From the NCBI GenBank assembly GCA_011523615.1, contig WTGJ01000027.1, positions 380,415-444,414 of the forward strand: a stretch of 64,000 nt of DNA, read 5' to 3'. The notes beneath the pieces were generated by a model. It was not told where the DNA came from. It ran no database searches and worked only from the letters and a program-made list of their open reading frames with translations. This DNA is from Chloroflexota bacterium (GTDB taxonomy: Bacteria; Chloroflexota; Anaerolineae; Aggregatilineales; Phototrophicaceae). A program made the translations under genes and the position numbers. Below are positions 37,648 to 45,717 of the stretch, piece after piece (the first letter of the stretch is position 1; each line of letters begins with the position of its first letter).

Positions 37648-39054
37648 TCAACCTGCGCCTCTGGCAATCGCTTGCATGATCTTGTAGTAGCCCGTGCAAC
37701 GGCAGAGGTTGCCGCTGATGCTGTGTTCGATTTGCTCGGGTGTGGGTTGCGGCCATTCTTCCCACAATTTTGCGCCGCTCATCAAGAACCCGGGGATGCA
37801 GTAACCACACTGCACAGCCCCTTCTTCAATGAATGCTTGCTGCAGAGGATGCAACTCGTCACCAGCGGCCAATCCCTCGATCGTTTGCAAGGTTGCGCCA
37901 TGCGCCCGCGGCGCGGCCACCATGCAGGACATCACGGCAACGTCATCCAAAAGGAGCGTACAGGCGCCGCATTCGCCTTCGGCGCAACCCTCTTTGGTCC
38001 CCGTCAAGCCCACGTCTTCGCGCAGCCAGCGCAACAAAGTCTTATCTTGGCCGCTTTGGGTCACCACCGGAATGCCATTGATTTCGGCGTTGATCGGTTC
38101 CCTCTGTTGATGAAGGAATGGTTGATTCAGACCCCGGCTGACTCGCGCCTGGTCCTCCCCCCAGAGCATGGCGGGCTGATGGGGGAAACCTACCGCTTCT
38201 TCTCCACAGGCGATGGCCTGCAACGCCCGCCGTACGAGGACCCGAACCATCTCATGGCGGTAATCCGCAGTCCCGCGGATATCGTCAATGGGGTGTACTT
38301 CCGCTGAAGCCAGACGAGCTGCCTGAGCGATGTGTTCTGATGTCAGTGCTTTTCCGAGCAGGTATTCTTCTGCGTCGCTGGCATGCACAATGATCGGCGC
38401 GACACAACCCAGCGTGATGCAGACCTTTTCGATCTGATCCCCTTGCAAGGTGACCACTACGGCGGTATTGATGACGGAGATGGCTTGTACCCGTCGCAGC
38501 CCAAGCTTTATGAAAATCCCTTTCTGATTCTGCTTCAGCGCAGGGAATTTGATGCGGGTCATCAACTCATCGTCCCGCATGATGGTTTTGCGCAAGCCGG
38601 TATAGAAATTGGCGAGTGGGATCTCTCTACGACCGGACTTCGATTGCAATTCCACGGAAGCAGCCATGGCCATCAGGGGTGTGATGGTATCGTTGGCCGG
38701 CGAGGCCGTGATGAGATTGCCCGAAATAGTCGCCCGGTTGCGGATCTGAGGGGCGCCGACTTCCCAACTTGCCTGAGCGAGGGGCAAGGCATGGGCGATG
38801 ATTGGCTCATGGTCGACGATGTGATTGTGGGTGACCAAGGGGCCCAGGCTGAAATGATCTTCTTCCAGCGTGATTTGATCCAGCCCGGGAATTCGGGTGA
38901 TATCGATCAGCGTTTCCACTTGTGGCCGCAGTCCGCGCTCGAGCTCGATCAACAGATCAGTCCCACCGGCCATGATGCGGGCGCGATTGCCGTATTCTGC
39001 GAGTAGCGCGATGGCTTCATCCAAATGGGATACGCTGTAATACCTCGTCCACAT
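37648..39054 (-). CDS. Molybdenum hydroxylase FAD/[2Fe-2S] fusion subunit
   Basis: Electron-transfer subunit, 468 residues. The N-terminal ~285 residues are the FAD-binding CoxM-like domain (RIMAGGTDLLIELERG, APQIRNRATISGNLITASPANDT, LGCVAPII). The C-terminal ~155 residues hold two [2Fe-2S] centres: CAEGECGACTLLLDD with a later Cys (SCMVA), and CGYCIPGF with NLCRCTGYYKIM. Separate genes or the order Fe-S then FAD are usual; here the order is FAD then Fe-S. It would pass electrons from the Mo subunit to NAD or another acceptor. Confidence 0.9.
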   Translation of the reverse strand: MWTRYYSVSHLDEAIALLAEYGNRARIMAGGTDLLIELERGLRPQVETLIDITRIPGLDQITLEEDHFSLGPLVTHNHIVDHEPIIAHALPLAQASWEVGAPQIRNRATISGNLITASPANDTITPLMAMAASVELQSKSGRREIPLANFYTGLRKTIMRDDELMTRIKFPALKQNQKGIFIKLGLRRVQAISVINTAVVVTLQGDQIEKVCITLGCVAPIIVHASDAEEYLLGKALTSEHIAQAARLASAEVHPIDDIRGTADYRHEMVRVLVRRALQAIACGEEAVGFPHQPAMLWGEDQARVSRGLNQPFLHQQREPINAEINGIPVVTQSGQDKTLLRWLREDVGLTGTKEGCAEGECGACTLLLDDVAVMSCMVAAPRAHGATLQTIEGLAAGDELHPLQQAFIEEGAVQCGYCIPGFLMSGAKLWEEWPQPTPEQIEHSISGNLCRCTGYYKIMQAIARGAG

Positions 39055-39119
39055 TTCAGCTCACCGATCGTTCAAAGTGTGGCAGATCAAGTGCTGGCCT
39101 CTCTCAAATGCGGCAAACT

Positions 39120-40127
39120 TCAATTGGAATAGCCATCGGCGAATGTGTCGATCATGAAACGAACATCCGGCCCCAAGGGATACAGAATCGGACAGGTAGC
39201 ACCCGCTGCCATGTATTCTCTCACTTTGGCCTTCACCTCAGCCGGCGTGCCCGAAGCCGTGATCATTTGCACGACATCATCCGGTACCAGTTGCATGGCT
39301 TCCAAAATCTGTTCTTCGGTTGCGGGCCAGGTCAAGACCTGGTTGATCTCATCCAACAAATCCGGGTTCACGCCACTGGCTTTCATGATGTGCGGTTGTT
39401 GGCCGAGATACTGCGTGACCAACTTTCTCGCGCCATCCAACGCTTTTTGCCGGTCACGATCGACCGAACAGACGACCAACTGCGGCCGGTCGATGTCGTC
39501 GATGTGGCGCCCCGCCTTTCGCGCACCGATCGCCAATCGTTCCATGGCCTGCACATTGTATTGTGGCGAAACCAGATAATTCAGCACCACACCATCGGCA
39601 ATTTCACCACTCAAAGACATCATTTGCGGTCCGGTCGCGCCAATGAAGATGGGCACATTGCGCGGTGCTTTATTGCCGTGCACCACATCCAGTTCGATGT
39701 CGTCTACCTGGACAAACTCACCTTGAAACGTAACTCGCTCTCTGGCGAGCAAAGCCCGAACCACCTGGACCACTTCACGCATGGCAAGCAAATTTTTTCG
39801 GCGTTGGATGCCGACTTTCTCAGCCAGCGGGTCCCACCATGCGCCAATCCCACAAAGGATTCGATCGGGGGCGAGGTCATCCAGGGTCAGGTAGGTAGCG
39901 GCGATGACGGCGGCATTGCGCGTCCAATTGTTGATGACGCCAGAGCCGATTTTGATGTGTTGGGTGGTTGCGGCAAAGGCCGCCATGGGGACGATGGCAT
40001 CCCGTACCAACCGGCTTTCCGCTTGCCATACCGCTTCGAAGCCATTTTCCTCCGCGTATTGAACGTATTGGATGGCGTCTGGCAACGCATGAGCGTCTTG
40101 CAAATACAATGCGACTCGATCCTTCAT
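39120..40127 (-). CDS. LLM-class (luciferase-like) F420-dependent oxidoreductase
   Basis: A 335-residue TIM-barrel flavin/F420 oxidoreductase of the luciferase-like superfamily. Typical stretches: [54 protein letters not shown] and [13 protein letters not shown]. Overall it resembles the Mer-like branch, but methanopterin is not implied. The location straight after cofC (ATGA overlap) strongly supports F420 rather than FMN as cofactor. Substrate unknown. Confidence 0.82.
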   Translation of the reverse strand: MKDRVALYLQDAHALPDAIQYVQYAEENGFEAVWQAESRLVRDAIVPMAAFAATTQHIKIGSGVINNWTRNAAVIAATYLTLDDLAPDRILCGIGAWWDPLAEKVGIQRRKNLLAMREVVQVVRALLARERVTFQGEFVQVDDIELDVVHGNKAPRNVPIFIGATGPQMMSLSGEIADGVVLNYLVSPQYNVQAMERLAIGARKAGRHIDDIDRPQLVVCSVDRDRQKALDGARKLVTQYLGQQPHIMKASGVNPDLLDEINQVLTWPATEEQILEAMQLVPDDVVQMITASGTPAEVKAKVREYMAAGATCPILYPLGPDVRFMIDTFADGYSN

Positions 40128-40795
40128 GACGATCCCTCACCCTCTTTCCCCATGGCAATGAGTTCCGTAGGGATTGTAGTCTGGAAAACCCCACTTTGCA
40201 CGAATCGCTGGGCGCGGTGCAGATCCCCCGGATGATCGATATCATGTTGCAAACGGTCGGAAGAGAAAAACAGAACGGAAGCGGCTACCTCCCGGGCTCG
40301 TTGGATGTGCCGCTCGTAACTCCCCTGGCCATAGGTGAAGCCGATCAACCCCGGTGGACGGCAATATAGGGCATTGGTGCCATCATGTTTTTCATCGGTA
40401 GCGATGACAATGCAGGGTTCTTCTTGGCTGCCCAACTCGATGATGCGTTCCAGATCTTCCGCCGCTACGAAGGGCAGGTCAGCGGGAAGGATCAGCATGG
40501 ATTCGGCGCCCCAGCTGATCAATACCTGCGCCGCACGGTGAAGGGCGAGATTCAACTCTGGCGAACCCGTTTCCTGCATGGTATTCGCCCCCGCTTCTCG
40601 AGCGATGGCCAGCGCGCGCGTATCCCTGCTGATCACCAGAGTCCCCAAGACTCTACGCTGTGCCAGGGATGTGGTGAGCACATGTTGGAAGAGGGCGATG
40701 GCCAATTCTTCCCGCTGCTCAGAATTGAGGAATCCTGCCAGGCGACTTTTCGCCCGGTTCAAAGGTTTGACTGGAATCACTACCCAACAAGTCAT
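40124..40795 (-). CDS. cofC: Phospholactate/phosphoenolpyruvate guanylyltransferase CofC (FbiD)
   Basis: Activates 2-phospholactate or phosphoenolpyruvate with GTP for F420 assembly. The 223 residues show [20 protein letters not shown] (nucleotide-binding start), [45 protein letters not shown] and [20 protein letters not shown], matching the CofC family. It overlaps the LLM gene by 4 bases and follows cofD by 1 base. Confidence 0.93.
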   Translation of the reverse strand: MTCWVVIPVKPLNRAKSRLAGFLNSEQREELAIALFQHVLTTSLAQRRVLGTLVISRDTRALAIAREAGANTMQETGSPELNLALHRAAQVLISWGAESMLILPADLPFVAAEDLERIIELGSQEEPCIVIATDEKHDGTNALYCRPPGLIGFTYGQGSYERHIQRAREVAASVLFFSSDRLQHDIDHPGDLHRAQRFVQSGVFQTTIPTELIAMGKEGEGSS

Positions 40796-40796
40796 C

Positions 40797-41750
40797 TCAA
40801 TTCCAACGAGCCACCCAAGTGAGGATCTCTTCCGCCAATCGTATTTTAGCCGCTGAGTTGATCATCAACGTATCCATTGTGGTGCTTCTCTGGATCTCCT
40901 GGCTGGACAAAGTTTGCCGCTCATCTCGATCTTGTTGATCAAATACGAATCCATCGATCCATTGGGAATAATAGCGGGCAACGCTGCTTGCCCTTGCCGG
41001 AATCCCCAGTTGTTGCATGATTTGCGCGGCGGGTCCTTTGATGGCTTTGCCCGCCACGATGGGTGACACAGCCACTTTGGGCACGTTGCGCGATCGGATC
41101 GCTTCTTGTATCCCGGGCACATGCAAAATCGGCGCAATCGATAACCAGGGGTTGGAAGGAGCGATGAGGATGACATCCGCCTCTGCGATGGCCTTGGCGA
41201 CCGCTGGGCTGAGTTTCGCCTTTGCTGCATTGGAATAACGTATCCATCGAATTTTCGGCTCTTGCCTCAGCCGTACAAAGTATGTCTGAAAATCCAAAAG
41301 ACCCTCATCTGCGCAATCGAGCACCGTGGGCATTTCTTCGTCACACATCGGCAATACAGTCGCACGAACCGCCAGAGATCGTGCCTGGTGCCGAGTCAGC
41401 TCCGTGAGGGTTGCTCCTTGCTGCAGTTGATCCGTGCGAAAGAGATGAGTGGCCAGATCTGCATCGCCCAGCTGAAACCAGGGATCCACGCCAAACCTCG
41501 AGCGCAGCGCATCCATGACGTGATGCGATTCGTCGCGCAAGCCCCAACCCGTCGCCGGGTTCACGATGCCCGCCAGAGTGTACAGCACCGTATCGACATC
41601 CGGACAGATGCGCAAACCATAGTGCCAAAAATCATCGCCGGTGTTGACGATGATGCTCAAGTCAGCGGGGGGGATGATCTGTGCCAGGCCGTAGGCCAGC
41701 TTGGCGCCGCCCACACCGCCGCACAATAAAGTCACCTTGCCCACATTCAA
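40797..41750 (-). CDS. cofD: 2-Phospho-L-lactate (or enolpyruvyl) transferase CofD (FbiA)
   Basis: Transfers the activated C3 acid to the precursor FO, giving (dehydro-)F420-0. The protein starts near KVTLLCGGVGGAKLAYGLAQ and contains IVNTGDDFWHYGLRICPDVD, LYTLAGIVNPATGWGL, FQLGDADLATHLFRTD, IAPSNPWLSI and PIVAGKAIKGPAA, all typical. I propose the TTG at 41750, overlapping the stop of the nitroreductase gene as TTGA; a GTG at 41744 is the alternative. The frame is open further upstream, but that part is not family-like. Confidence 0.92.
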   Translation of the reverse strand: MNVGKVTLLCGGVGGAKLAYGLAQIIPPADLSIIVNTGDDFWHYGLRICPDVDTVLYTLAGIVNPATGWGLRDESHHVMDALRSRFGVDPWFQLGDADLATHLFRTDQLQQGATLTELTRHQARSLAVRATVLPMCDEEMPTVLDCADEGLLDFQTYFVRLRQEPKIRWIRYSNAAKAKLSPAVAKAIAEADVILIAPSNPWLSIAPILHVPGIQEAIRSRNVPKVAVSPIVAGKAIKGPAAQIMQQLGIPARASSVARYYSQWIDGFVFDQQDRDERQTLSSQEIQRSTTMDTLMINSAAKIRLAEEILTWVARWN

Positions 41751-42361
41751 CGCCACAACAACGCTTCCACGATCGGCTTTCTGGATTTCTCTCGCTGATC
41801 CGCTGCATAGCCCAAGGTGATCAAACCTTGCGCCTGCCAATCCTCGGGCAAGTCAAGACAGTCGGTCACTGTTTGTGGGCAGAACAAGGGTGCACAGAGC
41901 CAACAACTCGCCAAGCCGGCCGCATGGGCCGCCAACATCAGATTCTGCCCTGCCATGGCTACGCTTTGCACCGCCATCAGGAATTCTGCCTGGGCTCGTT
42001 TTTCATCTGGATAGGCATCCATATCCACCATCGAAAGGCAGATCAGGATCAACGCCGGCGCGGCCAAGATGCGTTTCCGGGAACGAGCGCAATCCGCCTC
42101 AATTTGAGGGAGAGGCACGCCATCCGCCAACAGATCAGTGCGCAGGCGGGCGCCCATCGCAGCCGCCAAACGTTCTCGATGGTGAACTTGCTCGATGATG
42201 ACGAAGCGCCAGGGTTGACGGTTGTGTGCCGAAGGCGCCCACTGGGCAGAAACCAGGATTTGCTCGATTAATTTTCGCGAGACCGGTTGATCCCGGTAGC
42301 TGCGTATCGATCGGCGTTGATGCAAAACTTCTGCCACGGATATGGCTTGGGGTTCCATCAT
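41747..42361 (-). CDS. Nitroreductase-family protein, FbiB C-terminal-like (dehydro-F420-0 reductase candidate)
   Basis: An FMN-dependent nitroreductase-fold protein of 204 residues, with RRSIRSYRDQPV, APSAHNRQPWRFVII, DMDAYPDEKRAQAEFLMAVQ and SCWLCAPLF. This closely matches the C-terminal domain of actinobacterial FbiB, which is reported to reduce dehydro-F420-0. In actinobacteria this domain is fused to CofE; here it is a separate gene overlapping cofE by 4 bases. Its presence suggests that phosphoenolpyruvate is the C3 source of F420 in this organism, an inference. Confidence 0.85.
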   Translation of the reverse strand: MMEPQAISVAEVLHQRRSIRSYRDQPVSRKLIEQILVSAQWAPSAHNRQPWRFVIIEQVHHRERLAAAMGARLRTDLLADGVPLPQIEADCARSRKRILAAPALILICLSMVDMDAYPDEKRAQAEFLMAVQSVAMAGQNLMLAAHAAGLASCWLCAPLFCPQTVTDCLDLPEDWQAQGLITLGYAADQREKSRKPIVEALLWR

Positions 42362-43116
42362 CGATAGAGATCGGTTTCGGCGTCACGGATGAGGCTGATC
42401 GCGCCGCTGTCCGCCGATTCATAGCGGAGGCCACGCAGGTGCACCACCGGAAATCCTTCGTTGCCTTCGCCGCTGAGCAGGGATGCAGCACTGGCGATTT
42501 GGTCCGCCAGTCCCACGATGCTGGACTTCAGTTCACGGCCGAAAAGATCGGGTTGGCCGCGGATATCCAGCACGGCGGGGATGCCCGCACAACCGATGGC
42601 GACCCCCACCGTGCCATTGCGGAACGGCCGCCCATGCGAATCGCTGATGATCACCGCACAAGCGACGCGGAAACTGGCGCACAGTCCGGCCCGCAGCTGT
42701 GCCGCACTGGCATCTGGCTCTTCTGGCAACACCAGCACATTGTGCCCCGAATCATCCACGTTGGAACGATCGATCCCGGCATTGGCGGATATCCAACCCT
42801 GGAGATGTTCCACGACGAGGACGTTCTGCGCTTGGCGGGAAATGCTGCGACTTTGGCGCAAAATCAATTCCACCATCGCGGGTTCTTTGTGAGTCTGTTC
42901 CGCCAACTGACGCGCTCGTTGGCTGATGGCGATCTGGCGAAGATCGACGAAGGCATTTTCGGCTTTGGAAACGATCTTCGAACTGACGACAAAAATATCG
43001 TTCACCTGCGGGCGGATGGCGGCGGCTCGCGTGGCCGTCGCGATCAATTCGACCAGATCATCGCCAGGCTGAATCAGGGGGATGCCAGGAAGGGCGGTCA
43101 ATTGAAGCGAAAACAA
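42358..43116 (-). CDS. cofE: Coenzyme F420-0:L-glutamate ligase CofE
   Basis: Adds glutamate residues to F420-0. The 252 residues show the family pattern: GIPLIQPGDDLVELI, FVVSSKIVSKAEN, QTHKEPAMVELILRQS, LQGWISANAGIDRSNV, RVACAVIISDSHGRPFRNG and VAIGCAGIPAVLDIRG. The start lies 1 base after the npdG stop. A nitroreductase gene follows with ATGA overlap. Confidence 0.93.
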   Translation of the reverse strand: MFSLQLTALPGIPLIQPGDDLVELIATATRAAAIRPQVNDIFVVSSKIVSKAENAFVDLRQIAISQRARQLAEQTHKEPAMVELILRQSRSISRQAQNVLVVEHLQGWISANAGIDRSNVDDSGHNVLVLPEEPDASAAQLRAGLCASFRVACAVIISDSHGRPFRNGTVGVAIGCAGIPAVLDIRGQPDLFGRELKSSIVGLADQIASAASLLSGEGNEGFPVVHLRGLRYESADSGAISLIRDAETDLYR

Positions 43117-43117
43117 A

Positions 43118-43783
43118 TCAATCGATTCCTGTGATTCGCACGCCCGAACCGCGGATCCGATAGTGGCGATTGATGTGCAGGAGGACAGGCGTCAGCGATT
43201 CGACGGCGATGGCATTGCGCAATCCTCCGGCATCAATGCCCCGCATTCCGGCGGCCTCCGCCAATTCGATGGCGAAGGATCGCGCTTCGCCGTCATCGCT
43301 GCAAACCAGCACATCACAATCGACTTCATGTGCCGCATCAACCAATTCTTCTGCACTGACGTTCTGGAAAGCGGCCACGACGCGAACCGCATCTCCCAGG
43401 ATCTCTTGCGCTTCCAAAGCGGCTGCTTGCCCCGGCGGTAAATGAACGCCGCGCACCTTGGGGGGCTGCAGGGGAACCGTTACATCCACGAGGATTTTTC
43501 CCTCTAGCGGCTGGATCAAACCAGTGAGTGTGGCTCGATGCGCGCTGTAAGGTACCGTCAAGACGGCATGGTCTGCCTGGCGGGCGGCATCCTCATTGGC
43601 CATGCCCTGCAAACCACCGCGCAAAGAGGGATGATCGATTTCAGCCAGGAGCTCAGCCACTCTACGGGTGGCCTTTTCTGCCGAGCGAGAGCCGATGATC
43701 ACCTCATAACCGAAACGTGCCCAACGAAGGGCCAGACCCGAACCTTCTTTGCCGGTCCCTCCCAAAACTGCAATGGTTTTCAT
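43118..43783 (-). CDS. npdG: NADPH:F420 oxidoreductase (NpdG-like)
   Basis: Exchanges hydride between NADP(H) and F420, giving the cell reduced F420. The 221 residues begin with the NADP-binding Rossmann signature AVLGGTGKEGSGLALRWARF followed by VIIGSRSAEKA, and contain GMANEDAARQADHAVLTVPY, VDVTVPLQPP, VAAFQNVSAEEL and GLRNAIAVESLTPVLLHINR, as in F420-dependent NADP reductases. It is the first gene of the F420 block and lies 18 bases after the SsnA-like amidohydrolase gene. Confidence 0.9.
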   Translation of the reverse strand: MKTIAVLGGTGKEGSGLALRWARFGYEVIIGSRSAEKATRRVAELLAEIDHPSLRGGLQGMANEDAARQADHAVLTVPYSAHRATLTGLIQPLEGKILVDVTVPLQPPKVRGVHLPPGQAAALEAQEILGDAVRVVAAFQNVSAEELVDAAHEVDCDVLVCSDDGEARSFAIELAEAAGMRGIDAGGLRNAIAVESLTPVLLHINRHYRIRGSGVRITGID

Positions 43784-43801
43784 CAGCGGTTTGCAGCCAT
43801 C

Positions 43802-45166
43802 TCAATGATCAAGTTCTTCCCGCGCTCTTTTTTCGTATTCTTGCCAGATGGCAGGCGCCAGGGCCAAGGCTTCTCTTTGAATCTCCTTTTCATCCAGAGT
43901 CAGGACCTGCCGATCGCGCATCAACCATTTACCGGCGACCATGGTGTGGGTCACCAGCGAAGATTCGAAGCCAAACAACACGTGCCAGGGGAAGTTCCCA
44001 GCAGTCAACGGCGTAAATGGCTGGTAATCCACCACGATGAGATCCGCCGCCGCACCCACGGCCAGGCAACCGATCGGTCGATCGGGGAAGTGTGGCTGCG
44101 TCAGGGCGGCGTTGTGCCGCATGGCGACCGTCGCGATGTCTGCACCATCGGCTTTCCGGGCGTCACGGGTCACGACTTTCTGCAACAAATAGGCCGCTTT
44201 CCATTCTGCCCACATGTTGTTGCTGAAACCGTCGTTGCCCAGGCACAAGCGGATCCCCCGCTCCAGCATGGAGTCCCAGGCCATTGCCCCCACGGCGTTG
44301 TTCATGTTGGATCTGGGCTGGTGGCTGACCCAGGTTCGGTTGCGGGCGAGGATTTCGTGTTCTTCCTCAGTGGTATGAACCGCATGGGCGATGATGCTGT
44401 TGGGGCGCAACACCGCGGCCCGATGGAGGCGCTCGACGACGCGGCAACCATATCTTTCGAGCGAGTCTTCTTGATCGGCTTCGTGTTCTGCGACATGGAT
44501 GTGAAAACCGGCATTCGATTCGGCCGCCACACAACGACGCAACGTTTCCTCACTCAAAGTCATGCTGGCGTGCAGGCCAAACATGGCGGAAAGGAGTGGT
44601 TTTTGTTTCGCCTCGCGCAGGAAACGGAGGTTTTCGGCGATGCCCGCTTCCGCTGCCGCTGGCCCATCCCGGTCACTGACTTCGTAACAAAGGATGCCAC
44701 GCAGTCCAGCAGCTTCGAGGGCAGCGGCGATGTGATCCAAACTGTATGCCACACAGGCGGGACTGGCATGATGATCGAATAGCGTGGTCGTACCATGGCG
44801 GATGGCATCCAGAGCGGAAACCAAAGCACTCAGGCGCACCGCGTCTGCGGATAAGGAGCGGTCCAGCGGCCACCACAGCCGCCGCAAGATTTGGGGGAAA
44901 TTCACCGGAGCAGGGCCGGGGATGGCCATCCCACGAGCGTACGCACCATAAAAATGGGTATGCGCACAGATGCCGCCGGGCAGGATCAGTTGACCGTGGA
45001 GATCGATGTCGTCCACATCGGGATGCGTTTCTCGCATGCGCTGGGACGGGCCCATCGCTGCAATTTGGCCATCGCGGAGGAGCAACGCATGATCTTCGAG
45101 AACTTGCCCATCCTCGTCGCCGCAAATGAGGGTGCTGTTCGTGAGCAAAGTGGGTTCAGAAGACAT
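43802..45166 (-). CDS. ssnA: SsnA-like metal-dependent amidohydrolase
   Basis: A ~454-residue amidohydrolase-superfamily enzyme. I chose the ATG at 45166: the preceding 58 open codons are not family-like. Metal ligands are visible: HTHFYGAYARGM, HVAEHEAD, IIAHAVHTTEEE and GNDGFSNNMW. The stretch ARGMAIPGPAPVNFPQILRR with WWPLDRSL is a hallmark of SsnA, which in E. coli belongs to a purine-catabolic cluster with xdhD and ygeW. The exact substrate is not established. It overlaps the upstream hypothetical gene by 11 bases. Confidence 0.88.
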   Translation of the reverse strand: MSSEPTLLTNSTLICGDEDGQVLEDHALLLRDGQIAAMGPSQRMRETHPDVDDIDLHGQLILPGGICAHTHFYGAYARGMAIPGPAPVNFPQILRRLWWPLDRSLSADAVRLSALVSALDAIRHGTTTLFDHHASPACVAYSLDHIAAALEAAGLRGILCYEVSDRDGPAAAEAGIAENLRFLREAKQKPLLSAMFGLHASMTLSEETLRRCVAAESNAGFHIHVAEHEADQEDSLERYGCRVVERLHRAAVLRPNSIIAHAVHTTEEEHEILARNRTWVSHQPRSNMNNAVGAMAWDSMLERGIRLCLGNDGFSNNMWAEWKAAYLLQKVVTRDARKADGADIATVAMRHNAALTQPHFPDRPIGCLAVGAAADLIVVDYQPFTPLTAGNFPWHVLFGFESSLVTHTMVAGKWLMRDRQVLTLDEKEIQREALALAPAIWQEYEKRAREELDH

Positions 45167-45647
45167 GTTCAGCGATGCCCTCCTTGGGTGGGCGATAGAG
45201 TTGGCCGATGTGCTTGGCCGTAGTGAATTGCCCCCAACGGGTGCGGATGAAACTGAAGCGGCGTTTTTGTCGATTGACGATCGGCGGGTTGAGCTCACGA
45301 ATCTGCCCCAGTTGATACAAGTGGTATAAATCCGAAGCACGGGGATGGTCGGGTTCCTGCGGGATCAAGTGCCTGCGATAGGCCAATTCATAACCCCTGA
45401 CTTCGGCGAAGTAACAAATCGCCCCCGCTCCATCGGATCGCAACGCACCATCCTCGCGGTTCAATTTCGATTGTTGCCGGCGCAACCAGCGCCTACGCAG
45501 CTGCCCATTCAGGAAAAATGCCAGGTATTCCATATCCTCAGCCGGGATTCGCTGGAGTGGAATGCGATACTCCTGTTGTTGCAGGAGCTGTCGTAAATCT
45601 CTCTGATTCCGCACCACTCCTACCAAAACCCGATCGTCAGCGTACAT
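45156..45647 (-). CDS. Conserved hypothetical protein
   Basis: Not assigned to a family. The 163 residues are soluble, basic (many Arg) and without a signal peptide. The N-terminal half reads like a small alpha/beta domain (DRVLVGVVRNQRDLRQLLQQ, YRIPLQRIP, MEYLAFFLNGQL). The second half has AICYFAEVRGYELAYRRHLI, then HPRASDLYHLYQLGQIREL and RRFSFIRTRWGQFTTAKHIG. I recall similar YRIP/RGYEL-containing proteins as uncharacterised in Deinococcota and Chloroflexota. It is placed inside the purine/F420 run, overlapping the SsnA-like gene. Confidence 0.65.
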   Translation of the reverse strand: MYADDRVLVGVVRNQRDLRQLLQQQEYRIPLQRIPAEDMEYLAFFLNGQLRRRWLRRQQSKLNREDGALRSDGAGAICYFAEVRGYELAYRRHLIPQEPDHPRASDLYHLYQLGQIRELNPPIVNRQKRRFSFIRTRWGQFTTAKHIGQLYRPPKEGIAEHVF

Positions 45648-45717
45648 GATTCACGTCCACTCTGGGATTCCACGCTTTCTTCTGGAAAAGTACCACAAGC
45701 CTTCCTGCATTGTAGCG

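Noticed and set aside
39120..40127. Reading the LLM gene as methylenetetrahydromethanopterin reductase
   Set aside because: Similarity is to the general Mer-like branch; no methanopterin genes are seen, and a bacterial host is likely.
39108..40235. A 375-codon plus-strand open frame over the LLM gene
   Set aside because: Antisense to a clear luciferase-like enzyme; no conserved motif.
43538..44782. A 414-codon plus-strand open frame over npdG and the SsnA-like gene
   Set aside because: Spans two real genes on the other strand and has a low-complexity His/Gly/Arg-rich composition typical of shadows.
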